Assembly (NCBI GenBank): GCA_022749755.1
Contig: CM040441.1
Location: 2,732,741-2,796,740, forward strand
Source of the DNA: Azadirachta indica
Lineage: Eukaryota > Streptophyta > Magnoliopsida > Sapindales > Meliaceae
Length of the DNA stretch: 64,000 bases
Direction: 5' to 3'
The notes under the pieces were generated by a model, which worked only from the letters and a program-made list of their open reading frames with translations, had not been told where the DNA came from and ran no database searches. Made by a program: the position numbers and the translations under genes. Each line of letters opens with the position of its first letter. Positions within the stretch are counted from its first letter, which is position 1. Positions 46,152-58,619 of this stretch are shown piece after piece.

Positions 46152-49100
46152 ATTAACTTCATGTATCGAAGATTTTTCATAAGTATCAGCAATAATTAAA
46201 ACTATTCATATAAACTCCTCTTCCATTTGGAGACTCAAGATTTTAATATATCCAAGCCCTATAGAATAAATGGTTCTTCTCTTTAACAATTATGATTCAC
46301 AAGTTATTATCATTATATAAGCGATCTTTTAGTTTCGCTTTTTCATTAAATACAATAGGTTATAAAAATTTTTTTCAAATTTTTTAATGTCGTTTAATTG
46401 ACATTATAGAAAGGTTTTTGATAATTAAAAAGTCATTTTCCTTCTCTTGGAAGAAGTTCAAATTTTGGGCTTTTGTCTTTGGAACTTCTTTAACTTTTTT
46501 AAAATTTGAAATTAGCTGAAATACTCTTATTTTATTTTAAAAGTTTTACATTATTTCTCTCAAATAGAACATTAAAAATTTGTTAATGTAAATAATTACT
46601 CAAATTCTTCTGAAGTTATTCGTGATGATTAAGAATTAATTGTCTTTTATTAAAAATTCTACTGATAAAAGCTATATACGTAAAAGGCCTACTCTGAAAA
46701 ATCCTATTTAAAAAGTTATACCTAATAAACCGGAAATACTTTTGTAGGAATTAAGTAAATAAATTGACTAACCTACCAATGGATTGAAGAAATGTACTAC
46801 TTGGAACATTTTTTTTTGCAAATGTATGTATACTACATTTATGCATTTCGTATGTCATTTTATTAAAAATAAATTATGTTTTTATTGATTATGTACATAG
46901 ATTTTTCTATTGTTAAATATCTTACATTGTATCGTAAATATTTAATTTTTAAAGTTAGATTTAAATTCAATAAAAGAAAAAAGAAAGGAGCTAGAAAAGA
47001 TAACATTGAAAAATGTACACGGTAGATTTCATTTGCAATTCAATTTCCAAAAAATATATTAGAGTGTAAATAAAAAATTAGTTTCTATTCTTTGTACATT
47101 GGATAGTTTGAAAATATATTTTGCCATAATGTTTGAAAATTGATTTCATAGTTAGAAACAATAAAAATATATTTGATAAAAGTAATAAAAAATTATTATA
47201 TGTGTTTAATATGTATCGAATTTTAAGAATAATTTCCGAAAAAAGCTTAAATATTTTACGTTGGAGTACTATAATTAAATTTGTTAGCTAAATTAAGTTT
47301 TATTTTCTAAACAACTAAAAATTGTCCAGCTCAGTCTTCATGTCATCTTATTTGCCATAATCCGCTTTCACAATCAAATTTTGAGAAATAGGAAGGCTTT
47401 TGTATACAATTAGTCAATTCATTTTTGTTTGGAAGGCGAAGCAACACAAAGCATAAAAGAAAGGAGAAAAGTATTATAAGCCATAGTTGTTGATTATTAA
47501 CACACCTAATTTAACTCAAATAGAACGCTTGTTAAAATAGGATGGCAAACACTTAAGCACTAACCTTAAAATAATATTCCTCAAACTTTACTTTATAAAG
47601 ATCACATAACTTAAAATATTCAAACCTTATTATTGCAATTAATTGCTGAAATGTTATTAAGAGTCAAATCCTAGTCCTAGATTAATTACTAAATAGCACA
47701 GTTTTTCTTTATTCTTCTCTAGATGAAAATTCTAATATTCCAAAAGTCTAGAACCGTGAAGTTTTTATATATTGATCTACCTACCAAAAATTGTATATTC
47801 AATCTGTAAAATATTATTTACGAGTAGTGAACTATCAATTCGTTAAAAAATTCAAACATAATATTTTCATTCATATATGTATATATATGCATATATAAGT
47901 AGTTAAATGTTTACGAAAATAATTACTAATATACTTAAATGACAATAAAATTTGCGCTTGTCATACATTTATTAAAATAAAATAGGCAAAAAATGTTAAT
48001 AGATTGTGTGCATTGCAAATAATAATTACTACGATAGCAAGTCAATAATATTAATAGTTAGAGATAGTGAGCCAAAACATTTTATTGCAATTAACTATAA
48101 AAAAAAAAAAGAAATATTGATTATTGTTTGATGATTATCATAAAAATGAAAAACTTTTTTAAGAGGTGACAAAGAAAATTTTGGAAGAATCTTTGTAGTT
48201 GATTTGAACATTATTGTACATGAAGACGTAGTTGGGTTCATGATTCTTGATTAATTTGAATGCTATATTTGATCATTTTTTATTCAAAATTATGAGTAAA
48301 TATCTATTGATAATCAGTGTATAAAGTATATCAATTTGGATGAGCTAACTCATTTTTATTGACCATTTATCCATATTTCTTTTATTCTACATTTGTGATA
48401 TATAAATTTATTGTTTAATAAATTTACTAATTGCACAAGTGAAAAAACATGTTTTTAAATATTGTGCCAAACATTTATTTCAAAATTTTAAATTTTTTTT
48501 TAAAATAAAATACCAAATCATTTTCAAAATAAAAATTTTAAGATTACAATTCAAATTTTTAATGCTTGAAGACAATTTTTAAATAATAAATTACAACTTT
48601 GAGTCAGGTCAAATATTTCTTTTCCATGTACTCAAATTTTTGTGTAAATAAGTCGTTATTTTGAAAATCATACGTTTTATTTTGATTAAATTCTACAGTT
48701 TTTTGCAAATTATGGTAACAGGCAGACTATAAAATATAATGAGTACGTATATATATATATATATATATATACATATATATACATATATGTTTTGTAAATT
48801 AACCTATTTCATGTAAAACTCATATCTATATATATTCTTCCTAAATGAACTTAATGAGTAATTAATGTACACTAATATATGGATGCAATAGTAAACCCAT
48901 GCAACATTAACTGTTCTCTACAAATAAACATTACTAAAACTCCTTTCATTTTTTTTTTTTTCGTTATCGTAAACTTTTAACTAATTTTTAACCTATAAAA
49001 TGATACAAATATCCGTCTAACTTGTGTTGATAAATGTCCTAAATTTTATATATTTTTCAAAATTCTAAATTATAAAATATCAATTAAAATACATAAAATA

Positions 49101-49297
49101 GATAAGCACAACACCAAAAATATAGAAAATTTCAAAATTTTGTATTCACGATGGAACTTTAAAATTGAAAATAAAATTGAAATACAAAATAACAATTGTT
49201 TTCGGAAAAAAGGGGGTTATTTTTTGTCTTGTCCTTTTATTTATTAACATGTCAGATATATGCCTAATTTATTAAAAGTCATCATGGTCTCAAATAA
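46152..49297. other. AT-rich non-coding spacer (unit 2)
   Basis: Copy of 26886-30029. No gene is supported. The TA microsatellite at about 48748-48786 is shorter than its partner at 29475-29520. Confidence 0.45.
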
Positions 49298-50403
49298 TCA
49301 CCTATGTTATACTTTTTGCCAAGAACAAACACCTTGTTAATAAAGAGAACCTTAAAAATCCTTAATCTAGTCTTGATAAGTGGGACGTGTAAAACTCTGG
49401 CTACTCAAAAAAGCAGCACGAGGGCATTCTCGACTTATTTTTCTGTAGTCGACAATTGGATATTCCAAGGGTTTTCATCTTCTAAAGTAGGCAAACCTAA
49501 GATACTAGATACATCCTTAAGAGTCAAGATAAATTCTCGCCACAGTGTTACAAAAGTATAAGTATTAATGCTTCAGCGATGTACCAACTAGCGTAGCGAT
49601 GACTAATCTTTTCCTATGGATGAAGAAGAATCTTTGCACGAGAAATAACGTATCTGGTGGTAGTATTCTCCAATTCCATAGCCTCCCATTCATTCTAACC
49701 TTAGCTCTGCACCGATGTTTATCAGAATTGGATAGAAATAGGTCTGAATTTGTTAAGGGCGATATGAAGCTGAAAGATACTACTTGGTCGGATAAAGTAT
49801 ATTCCATCAAAAGCTGATTTAGGTAAAGCTAGTTTTGGAATAGATTCTACCTTAGAAGCCAATTTACCTATAAATCCATCCTCTATATACAAAAGATGTT
49901 AAAAAACTCCAATAGTCAAACGAGGGATTGCCATTATACCACAATTCATCGAATGAAAAAACAAAGACAATGGAAAACCTTGAAGAATAGAAGGAAATGA
50001 TGGAAGGTTATCTTATTGAGAGTTGTGAGCCAAAAAGAAACACAAGAGAACTTCGTATTGAACTCGAGAAAGCAACATATGTAAGCAATAGTGGAAACAC
50101 AAGGGACCACACCGATTCTATGAAGGAGAAAGACGAAAGGGTAAAGTTCTTAAAATGGAAAGAACTTTGTGTAATGCAATTTTGGGAAAGAAAGAGAAAA
50201 ACATGGTATTTTAAAATATTGGAAGTCAAAAGGTCAATCCTATCTATTGGAATATTTGAAAGTAAAAAAGGTAACAAAGTAGTGAAAGGACAAAAGAATC
50301 TTAACCATTGAGGACAACTGAAGAATAACCCCTTAACGGCTAATATTTTATCCAAGAGACCAAGAAGCCATATCAATATGATAGGAGGATGAATCATTTC
50401 CAT
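49298..50403 (-). pseudogene. Plant mobile domain (PMD)-like remnant
   Basis: On the minus strand near 49560-49450 the sequence reads EFILTLKDVSSILGLPTLED, the PMD-like block. Here the preceding PWG has become LWR, whereas 30290 still reads PWGEF. Upstream on the same strand, frames run through 49810-49565 and 50403-50008 but show no motif I recognise. The unit 2 copy continues past the duplication boundary (49764) into its native upstream sequence, so this is the more complete of the two. Stops separate the pieces. PMD proteins derive from transposable elements and some act in the nucleus in gene silencing. Confidence 0.4.
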
Positions 50404-53400
50404 AGCAATTACAACAAATCATTTTAAGATACACTATTGCGGATAGAATAATAGCATTTTAAAATTCAAAAAGAAAACATGAGATATTGCATACTACATC
50501 CTTAAAGTTGATCATATACATTGCTTGTTTGTAAGACCGCACAATCCATATGATCAAGGGGGCTAATGTTGGTACACGAATATTGACCATAGGTATTAGT
50601 CTAAACCCAAGCAAAAACTATATCATTTTATCAAGTAATTTATATAAAAAGCGCATAGGTGAGCCCAAGCCATTCATTGGGGCATAAATTGTAGGCCATG
50701 GTATATAAGGTTAAAGTAATCCAAAGCCTAGTTCAAATCAATATAATGTCCTAAGCCAAGCCCATTTAGGGGGTACTTAGCCCAAAGGATTCGTTACATG
50801 ATTAAACTAATGCATAAGGAACACAAAAAGGCCCAAAAAAGACTCCTTTCTAAAGCCCAAACTTTAAAGTCCTTTTTAACGCAAAACTTTATTTTAATTA
50901 ATATAGCATTAATTAAAATAAGTATTTCATTTTAATTAGGCTTACTTAAAAAAGATATTGTATTACAAGTAAAATTATTTAAACAAAGTATTTTATTGCA
51001 AGTACGAGTATTTAAATTCCCCTTCTAATTAGGATTAGTTAAGATAAGTGTCTTATTCTAATTAGGAATAATTAGAATAGATGATTTACTACAAATATAA
51101 ATCCTTAGAAACCTTTTTCAAATAAGGTTAAATTATACAAATTTAACTTCTAGACAACTTCTTGTCCTGAAAAGTCAACTTACATTAGGATATGAAACAT
51201 CCCTAATTCTAAGAAATTTCGGCATAATTTCCTCTACAACATGACATGTGCCAATATATGTAATCTTGTAAGTTTTGAAATTTTCATTCTAAACACTCCT
51301 AACAAAATTCAACACCAACTACTTTAGTTCATTGTTTAACAAAATATAACTAATTCCACAGTTTCAAACGTTCAGGTACAAACATAGAAAATACATCAAA
51401 ACCACACATTATGAGCTCCTACACCTATAATTGCATATAGTTTAAAAGTAGCAAAATCCTTGTCCTAGAATATCCTTTGTCTTCTACTTACAAAATCTCT
51501 AGCATTGCTTAAACCTAAAAAGTAGGGATGAGTTAACGCTCAGTAGACATTTATATACAAAAATAGTTTTAAAATTTATAATAAACAAATTTGAATATAA
51601 AAAGTACTTATTGATTTCCAACAAAGAGCGCAGTAGAATATCAAGTCAAAATCTCAATTTTTATATTCATATAAAAAAAAAAACATACAATACATTAATT
51701 CCATTATTTAATCTATTACTTTTGTTCTTGCGTATTTTACATGCATTTTTCCAAAGGACTGTTGCCCCAAAACTACCTACAAATACTTTAAGAGCATTAT
51801 TCCTAGGAATTGTCATTTCATAAAAAACAACCTTTAGGGCATTATCTCAAGGATCGTCACTCAAAAACGTACTTGTAATTAATGGATTTTTCCAAAGGAC
51901 CATTACCTTAGACATGGGTGCCATAACACAATAACCACCATGGCTATCACATTTTCATTTATCAAATTATTTCACAATACTTTCATTCAAATCATCCATG
52001 TATAAAAATAAAACACATGTTGATACAATTTTCTCATTGTATTTGTAAATATAGCATTCATATGAAAATTTCTATTTAATTCTGATTTGAAAAACAATTA
52101 ATTAGATCAACACGTGATAATTCAGGAATTTTATAAACATTTATGAAAAACTTTAAATGTAAATAAAATATCCTACTTGTCAATTTTAAAATTAAAATCT
52201 GCCAATTGTATATAAATATCTACCTGATAAACAGGTGATAATTTTATGTCTCTACTAGTTTATCATCCACCTCTTAATCACCTCCAAGTCATCTCTTTTT
52301 CCTTCCTTTCCTCTTTTTTTTATTTCTTCCTCCTCTTTCTGTTTTAGTTTTTGCTCCTTGCTTCCAATTTGTAAAAGCAAAGGTTACATATATACATATA
52401 AGTTGACCTACTACCATAACAAAACCCTTTTGTTAATATATATTTTTGCCACATGGCCATGTAATGAATTGATAAGCATAAACCTAAATTTTCTTCTTTC
52501 TTATTTCCTTACACCTGATAACCCATTCATCATATACATGTACTACACCAATTATTAAATCAAATAAAAGTAAAAGTCATATGGCCTCTCAATTTCAAAA
52601 AAACCTTTAACTTTTCTTTTTATACTTTTTCACCCATAACAAAATTTTATATTATCCAATATTTCTATTCTTTTAAAATTAGGAACATATTTATCCTAAT
52701 CAAAAATCTCTTCAAAAATACATATATATACCTTATAAATTTTAAACTTCTATATCCTCATATAATATAAGGTCAATATATCCAAACAAATTTATTCCGA
52801 TTAATATAAGAATTCAGGATATAAAGGATTATGAGCTAGTCTTATTCTATTACAACTCTACATTATATACTATATAAATCCGTTACTTCATATCAGAGGG
52901 GATTTTAATAGGCTTCACCGAGGTTAGACCTATCATCAAGTTTAGAATCACAACTTTGAGGAGCGCCCTTCCCTTCGTGGAAACACTCATGATTCTTGGA
53001 TTACTATTTTGGTAATTACTTGTCGTTCTTGTTAATCCTAAACATTACGCTGTTGTCCTATTGTCTTTCTTGCATTCTCCAACCATAAAACTAATTGCTT
53101 TAGACTCCAAAATAACCTTGTTCATAACCTTAGTTTATTAATCACAATAGGTTATATTGAATACCACCATAAGCAAATTTCTTCAATATTGATCTAATTC
53201 CTTGATAATAACGTTCACCCTTAAAACCATTGTGTTCCTTTGCATTTATCTGGCATTATCTTGCTCCCACACACATTATGGACTTATAATTTGAGTTTTG
53301 TGCCTTTTTTAATTATTTTTTAGGTACAGAAGCCGTAACAAAAGATGGTAGAAAATCCCTCTGTTCAAATCCAAACCCAAACCCAATCTCCTAAGGATGC

Positions 53401-53600
53401 AACATTACAACCCTCAGGCCACTAAGTGTGATCCAAAAGATGTAGTGCACCTTACTTTTTGCAATTCAAAAATAGAGTGTGAAAGCTCAATTTGGTTTCA
53501 AAGGCCCAATGGTATTAAAGCCAACAGAGAGCAATACTATGCCCAGCGATCAATCAATCATAATTTGACACATGAATAAGGTAGACTTTTTTCGAAAACA
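50404..53600. other. AT-rich DNA without recognised content
   Basis: No gene, element terminus or motif could be supported. Open frames (51611, 52358, 53397) are short and low in coding character. There are runs of imperfect 20-30 bp repeats at 50890-51080 (TAATTAGGATTAGTTAAG-like and TTTTAATTAGGCTTACTTAA-like). Confidence 0.4.
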
Positions 53601-53895
53601 TTAACTTATTGCTGTCACATGGAAAGAATTAAAAAAAAAGAGGGATCTAGTAAGCCATGGTCTCATTTTTCAAATTTGTGAAGAATTTCTTTCCTAATAA
53701 AAATTAATTTGTTGACTTATTGCTCTCACATGAAAAAAAAAATAGAAAGATCTATTAAGTTATGGTCTCTCACTCAACACAATTAAACAATTGAATTAAT
53801 GGATTCATTTATCAAATTTATGGAGAATTTCTCTTTCTTTAAAAATTAATTTGTTGACTTATTACTCTCGCATAGAAATTATGTTAAAAAAAGGA
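53601..53895. repeat. Imperfect tandem repeat, 2.3 copies, spacing about 111 and 141 bp
   Basis: The block ACTTATTGCTCTCACATG with a following A-run recurs at 53603, 53714 and 53855. The block GAATTTCTCTTTCTTTAAAA with AATTAATTTGTTG recurs at about 53690 and 53826. The middle unit is about 30 bp longer. Confidence 0.65.
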
Positions 53896-54001
53896 TTAAT
53901 AAGCTTAAAATTATGAGATTGGGATTGAATTTCATAAGTCTATTAAGCCAAATCTTAGAGACTTACAAGTCATTTTCTCACCATAGTATCATGATTAGAG
54001 G

Positions 54002-54701
54002 TGGACCTTGTCAGCCCTTGTAAGCTAGAAAATGGTACCCTACTAACTTAAAGCAAGCCTTTACCATGCTGTGTTGCCTCTACCCAACTTAGTGCACACT
54101 CTATCCTTTACCATATTTAAAAATTGTCTGCTTCTTACTTTGTGGTCCCCCAAAAGATATTTTGTGGTGTAAATCATGACTTTAAAGGTAATAGGAGTAT
54201 CGTTGACTTAGTCCTTAGAGTACCTAATTGCTTAGGCGTCCTGAGTTCCTCATTAATGAGGTTATAATATTAAGCAACGCACAGCTTATAACAAATTGAT
54301 ACACATCTCTCGTTGTAACGTAAGGTTAACGGAGCCATTCTAACCCTGTTTTACATGCTATGACATAAGACCACATCTGTTATACGCACCAAGGTTTATG
54401 GTTGCATTTTCCTCATGTCCTAGGGTTTTGGTCACATAGTTGTTTTTTAATGTTCTAAGATTTCTGGTCACATGAGAATTTTCTCACATCCTAGGGTTTC
54501 TGGCCATATGGACGCTTCCTTATGTCCTTGGGTTTTTGGTCATGTGGGCATTTTCATACATGCCCGAATTTATAAGCATTCCTCATGTTTCAGGTTTTTT
54601 GGTAATGTGGGCGCTTCCTCATGTCCTATGGTTTCTTTTCACGTGCATATTTGTCAACAGTGTCGAATATTCTATCAATATATTGCGAGGAGTATAGCTC
54701 A
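54002..54701 (-). repeat. Diverged LTR (U3 part), probable 3' LTR of a minus-strand Gypsy derivative
   Basis: This is collinear with 1929-2618 but visibly more diverged than 57780-58461. It ends ...TATAGCTCA at 54701, the same TG...CA boundary as the LTR at 2618 when read on the minus strand. The adjacent internal side on the minus strand reads TTGGAAGGGTAT, which could serve as a short polypurine tract. The minisatellite is at 54390-54655. Confidence 0.6.
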
Positions 54702-54852
54702 ATACCCTTCCAAGCACTGACCTTCATTTGTTAACTTTCCAATCTTTAGTTGGAATTATAACACAGAAGTTAGTAGAACCCTTTTTCAGCAATCCTAACT
54801 TGAAACCCACTTGATCAAGAAATTTTCATCTCTTTTCTGTCCTCGTGTAGTG

Positions 54853-54860
54853 TATATAAG
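54853..54860 (+). promoter_or_regulatory. TATA box for the antisense ORF
   Basis: TATATAAG lies about 150 bp inside the element from the LTR boundary, on the plus strand, about 610 bp upstream of a splice-acceptor-like TATGCAG/ACATGG at 55460-55471. It would drive transcription opposite to the retrotransposon. Confidence 0.35.
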
Positions 54861-55467
54861 CTTGATAGCCTACGCTTTCTGGTAATCGGTGAGGGTTTGG
54901 GTCGTTAGGAAAACACGCCGCTTTTAGTGCTTGGCTTTATTCTGTGTTTACCCTCGTTCTTCTTCCCCTCTTTTTAACCTTGTCGTTGGCTACCCTGGCT
55001 TAGATTCCTTCCCAAAAGTGAAACCATTTTCCCATGTTCTTTCATCTGTTGTTCAAATACTTGTTCTCCTAATCCAATCGAAGGTCTAGTGCAGTTTTTG
55101 TGGTGAGTAGTAGTAAAAACTACCCTTTCACCAACTAATTTCATTTCCTTCACTTTCCTGTGTGTTTGGTAATTATTCCCAAAGAAAAGTCACCTCCTTT
55201 CAAGTTGCTCATAGACTGAAGCAATTTATCTTGTGAGTTGAGTTAACTGATTTTCATCGTAGGTTAAATCTTGGGTCTAACCTTGTCAGCTTGTTTTCTT
55301 CGTCTTTGCTAACACATTGTGTGCTTAAATCTACCTGTTATAATGACATCATGTTGCTATGGGTTTGTTGTAGTGTTGGCACTGTTATTTCTTTCTTTCA
55401 AACACTATTGTCTCTATAATCCTTACGAAGGCTTTTTCTTTTCTTTTTTTTTTCTTCTTATGCAGAC

Positions 55468-57440
55468 ATGGCAAAGAAGACATAAGAATCTTCCCATTCA
55501 AACTCTGCTTTATCTCTGTTAGAGAAGAGTAATTCAAGTCACGAAAAAGCTGACTTTACAACAAGCGAGCATAAGGACATCAAAGGAAAAGCCTCAGCAT
55601 AAGGCTCTACACGTGATGGCCGCAAATCTATCCCAGGTATGAACCTGATATGTAGAAAGAGAAAACGCAAAGCTTTTGTAGTAGTTGAGATAAAAGATAA
55701 TAAGGATGAAGGATCTAATAGAGAAGGCCATTCAGAAAGGATACAGGAAGTCATACAGAAGGTGTTACAAAGCGTCACCTATTTCTATCTCGATCATCAC
55801 CTTACTACCTTAATTAAGACCAATTAGATTAAATGCAGAGAGACTATGCCATCTTGAGTTCTATCGAGCTTTTTCTTCCAAGTCTAAGTTTCCCTTTTAA
55901 CGACCCTGGTAATAACCAAGATATGTTTTCAAGCTGCTGTTTGGAACTCAAGTTAAGGTAACCCATCTAGCCCTATTTTATGAAGATTCTGTGTGCAACT
56001 AAGCTTGCTCTTATGCAGCTTGAGGCTCCATCCTAAAAGAGATTAATTGACCTGTGCACTATATGATAGGAAGTTATTGGTGAAGACCCAAATTTTACGG
56101 CCTTATGAGCCTGTCTTTCTATAACCAACGTCCTAAGGGATATCACCACTACACCATATACCCTCTCACTACTCAACAATCACGGACAAGAACTGCCACA
56201 CAACATGGTTCATCGCCTCAAGTAATAGGGGTCCTATTTACACTTAGGGTGAAAGATAACATTCAATCCCTACAACCTTCAAAGCAGAAGGTATGTTTCT
56301 CTTTTCTTATTTTCAAACTCTATTTACTTGTTTCAGATAACTTGTGATTGTTTGGTGATATTCTCTCAACAAAATGCAAATGCTATAATCTTATGGTAAA
56401 AGCTTGGCCAAGGTTCGTCAATACTTAAAGGAACTCTATTACCCTTAATACAGATGATAAATCGACGGTTACAGACCTGGTCACTAACAAGAAAAGAGCT
56501 ACATATCTCTAAGTTTTCCTGACTTAGTTACCTGACCACCTCATTTCTTTTATATTACTCATTAGTAAGCTCGTTGACATTTTTTAGATGTTGCATCCAC
56601 CTAGGAAGGAGGCGGCAAAGAAAGCAGTATTAAAGCTAAAGCGAGCGAATCCCTCTTAGACAAGATTTATAACTCAGCAACCAGGACCTCAAGATTCTCT
56701 AAGCCTCGTGGGACTCAAGGTTTTAGTGCTTCTATAACTGGAAAGCTTCCATATTGAGTGTCTAAATAGTTGAAGAAGGATGAGACCTTAACCAGGTCCC
56801 CACAAGCATTTGGCGGACTTAGTCGATTGCTAAGTGACCACCTTTTCGAAGCCTCTTTACTGTTTTCCCTGCCATAACCAACGATGGATTTTATTAGCAT
56901 AGTAAAGGCTCACAAGCTCGTTAACATTAGACTAAGTGATGTTGCTAGCCTTAGCACCCAGTTGTCTCTTTAGGTATTCAATTTCTCTAATCTTATTTTG
57001 GTTATTATGTGGCTAGCTTGACCATATTTTCTTGGTATTAAGCCTTTTTATTCACTATCTAGGCTTTTGTTCTCAAGCCTCCATACTTATACTTTTTCAC
57101 ACAACTAGCTTAAAAGGGATGTTGCCTCTATAGAATACTTGGAAAAAGGTCACGCTCAAATCTGATGCCTTCAGATGGAGACCAAGGAGAAGGATGTTAT
57201 AACCTATCAGTTGACCAACAAAATTGCCATTGCAGAGAAAGAAGTAAATTCAATATTTACTTAACTATAAAACAAAGGAACCCAAGTTAAAGAGCTTCGT
57301 GAAAAGATGGCTAAGCTAGACGCAGCATTAGGGTCGAGCTACAGAGATGGTTATCAACTATTGCAGTTCAAAGTTCATAGACGACATCCCTCATTGGACT
57401 TGGATTTCATGGAGCTTGGCTTAACAGTGGGGCCACCTTG
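55468..57440 (+). pseudogene. Antisense ORF of the Gypsy derivative, degenerate
   Basis: A start ATG at 55468 (MAKKT, then a stop) follows a pyrimidine tract and TATGCAG. Further in-frame pieces include a basic stretch CRKRKRKAFVVVEIKDNKDE at about 55645-55705. The 3' end (57170-57440) reads AIAEKEVNS, then ELREKMAKLDAALGSSY (coiled-coil-like), then YRDGYQLLQFKVHRRHP and LDLDFMELG before a stop at about 57436. This 'GY..GY....V...(F/H)P.LDL.FL' ending is a pattern I associate with transposon-linked plant ORFs, but I cannot name the family. Between the two ends, frames are interrupted throughout. Confidence 0.4.
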
Positions 57441-57566
57441 ATGGTACGCTCCATCTTTTTGGTTTTTAAAAGTTATATGGATTAGCATTAAATTATGTCA
57501 CATAGCTTTTATATAATACTTCATGTATATATATCAGCTTGTCATACTGCTATGTTGAATGTTGTA

Positions 57567-58461
57567 TAGGAGAAAGAGCCGAGCTATGACTGGATGAGGT
57601 ATTTTGAGCTAATTTTGCTCAATCATAGTTAAATGGCACCTTTCCATTGGTTCTAGGTGGTGTCACGTGGCAGGCAGGGATTGGTGGTTCTAGCCTTATT
57701 CAAAGGATGTGTGCCATGTATTTATCTTCTATTGGTCTAAGGCATAAGGCTATTTTTCTCTTTTCCAAGTGATAAGACCTGAACAACCCTTCTGAGCTTG
57801 AGAGTAGTCCCCTATTGAGTCACAACTGACTTTTACCATGCCGCCTTACCTTTGCCCAACTTATTGCACACTCTATCCTCTTTCATATTCAAAAATTGTC
57901 TACCTCTTATTTTATGGTCATTTTAGGTGTGAATTTTGGCTTTAAAGGGAACATGGGTGGCCTTGACCTAGTCCCTTGAGTATTTAGTCGCCCGAGCCCC
58001 TTTGATTCCTCATTAACAAGGTTATAACATTAAATAGGATACTGCTTGTAATAAGTCAATACACATCTCTTGTCATAAAGCAAGGCTAAAGAAGTTATTC
58101 CAACCCTTTTTTATACATTATGACATAAGACCATGTTTATTATACGTGGCAGGGTTCATAGTCACTGTTTCCTCATGTCCCAGGGTTTTTGGTCACATGG
58201 GTGTTTCCTTTACATCTTAAGGTTTTTGTATGCATATATGCTTCCTCATGTCCTAGAGTTTAAGATCATATGGGCATTTTCATACACACCCGAATTCATA
58301 GGCATTTCCTTATGTCCCAGGGTTTTCTAGTCATATGGGTATTTTTTATGTCCTAAGGTTATGTCCTAAGGCTTCCTCACATTTCCAGGTTTCTGGTCAC
58401 GTGGGCATTTGTCAAAACAGTGTCAAATATTTTGTCAATACATAGCGGGGAGCTTAGTTCA
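57567..58461 (-). repeat. LTR U3 fragment of the Gypsy derivative (right copy)
   Basis: This is closely similar to 1722-2618. It starts exactly at the TATA box position and ends at the CA terminus (AGCTTAGTTCA). The minisatellite at 58153-58413 has lost part of one unit relative to the left copy (around 58345-58375). Confidence 0.75.
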
Positions 58462-58619
58462 AGGTGGGCTTTACCCAATCATTTTCAACCTGGTTCTTAG
58501 CTAACCTGTCATCCTGTTTATATTAGGGTAATGGCGAGGTAAGTCACCTCACTTGGTATTAGTTGAAATCATTACGGGCTTGTATTATACCACGTGTCAT
58601 GTCCACATTTTTCAGACAA

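Larger units (their letters stand above)
30502..49764. repeat. Tandem segmental duplication, unit 2 (19,263 bp)
   Basis: This is the direct copy of 15827-30496. The 4,593-bp length excess is accounted for by replacement of a 262-bp LRR segment (17207-17468 in unit 1) by 4,858 bp of Mutator-like element (31882-36739), plus small indels. The right end at 49764 continues into unique flank. Confidence 0.92.
54002..58461 (-). mobile_element. Deleted Gypsy derivative with antisense ORF
   Basis: Two same-orientation LTR pieces (54002-54701 and 57567-58461) flank 2.9 kb that lacks any gag, protease, RT or integrase. It holds a plus-strand (antisense) decayed gene instead. In Tat/Grande-like Gypsy elements an antisense ORF next to the 3' LTR is known, which would explain this arrangement. 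The right LTR is cut at its TATA box (57567), so R, U5, PBS, gag and pol have been deleted. Confidence 0.5.

Noticed and set aside
49997..50311. 104-codon plus-strand frame
   Set aside because: Lys/Glu-rich but opposite to the PMD-like remnant and without a motif; could be antisense to it. Not supported as a gene.
50008..50403. 131-codon minus-strand frame as a membrane protein
   Set aside because: Hydrophobic by T-richness; no recognised motif and overlaps another open frame.
53990..58461. Complete plus-strand LTR retrotransposon
   Set aside because: LTR pieces are direct repeats, but TG/CA ends, the PBS side and the TATA box place the LTR on the minus strand, and no pol genes are present.
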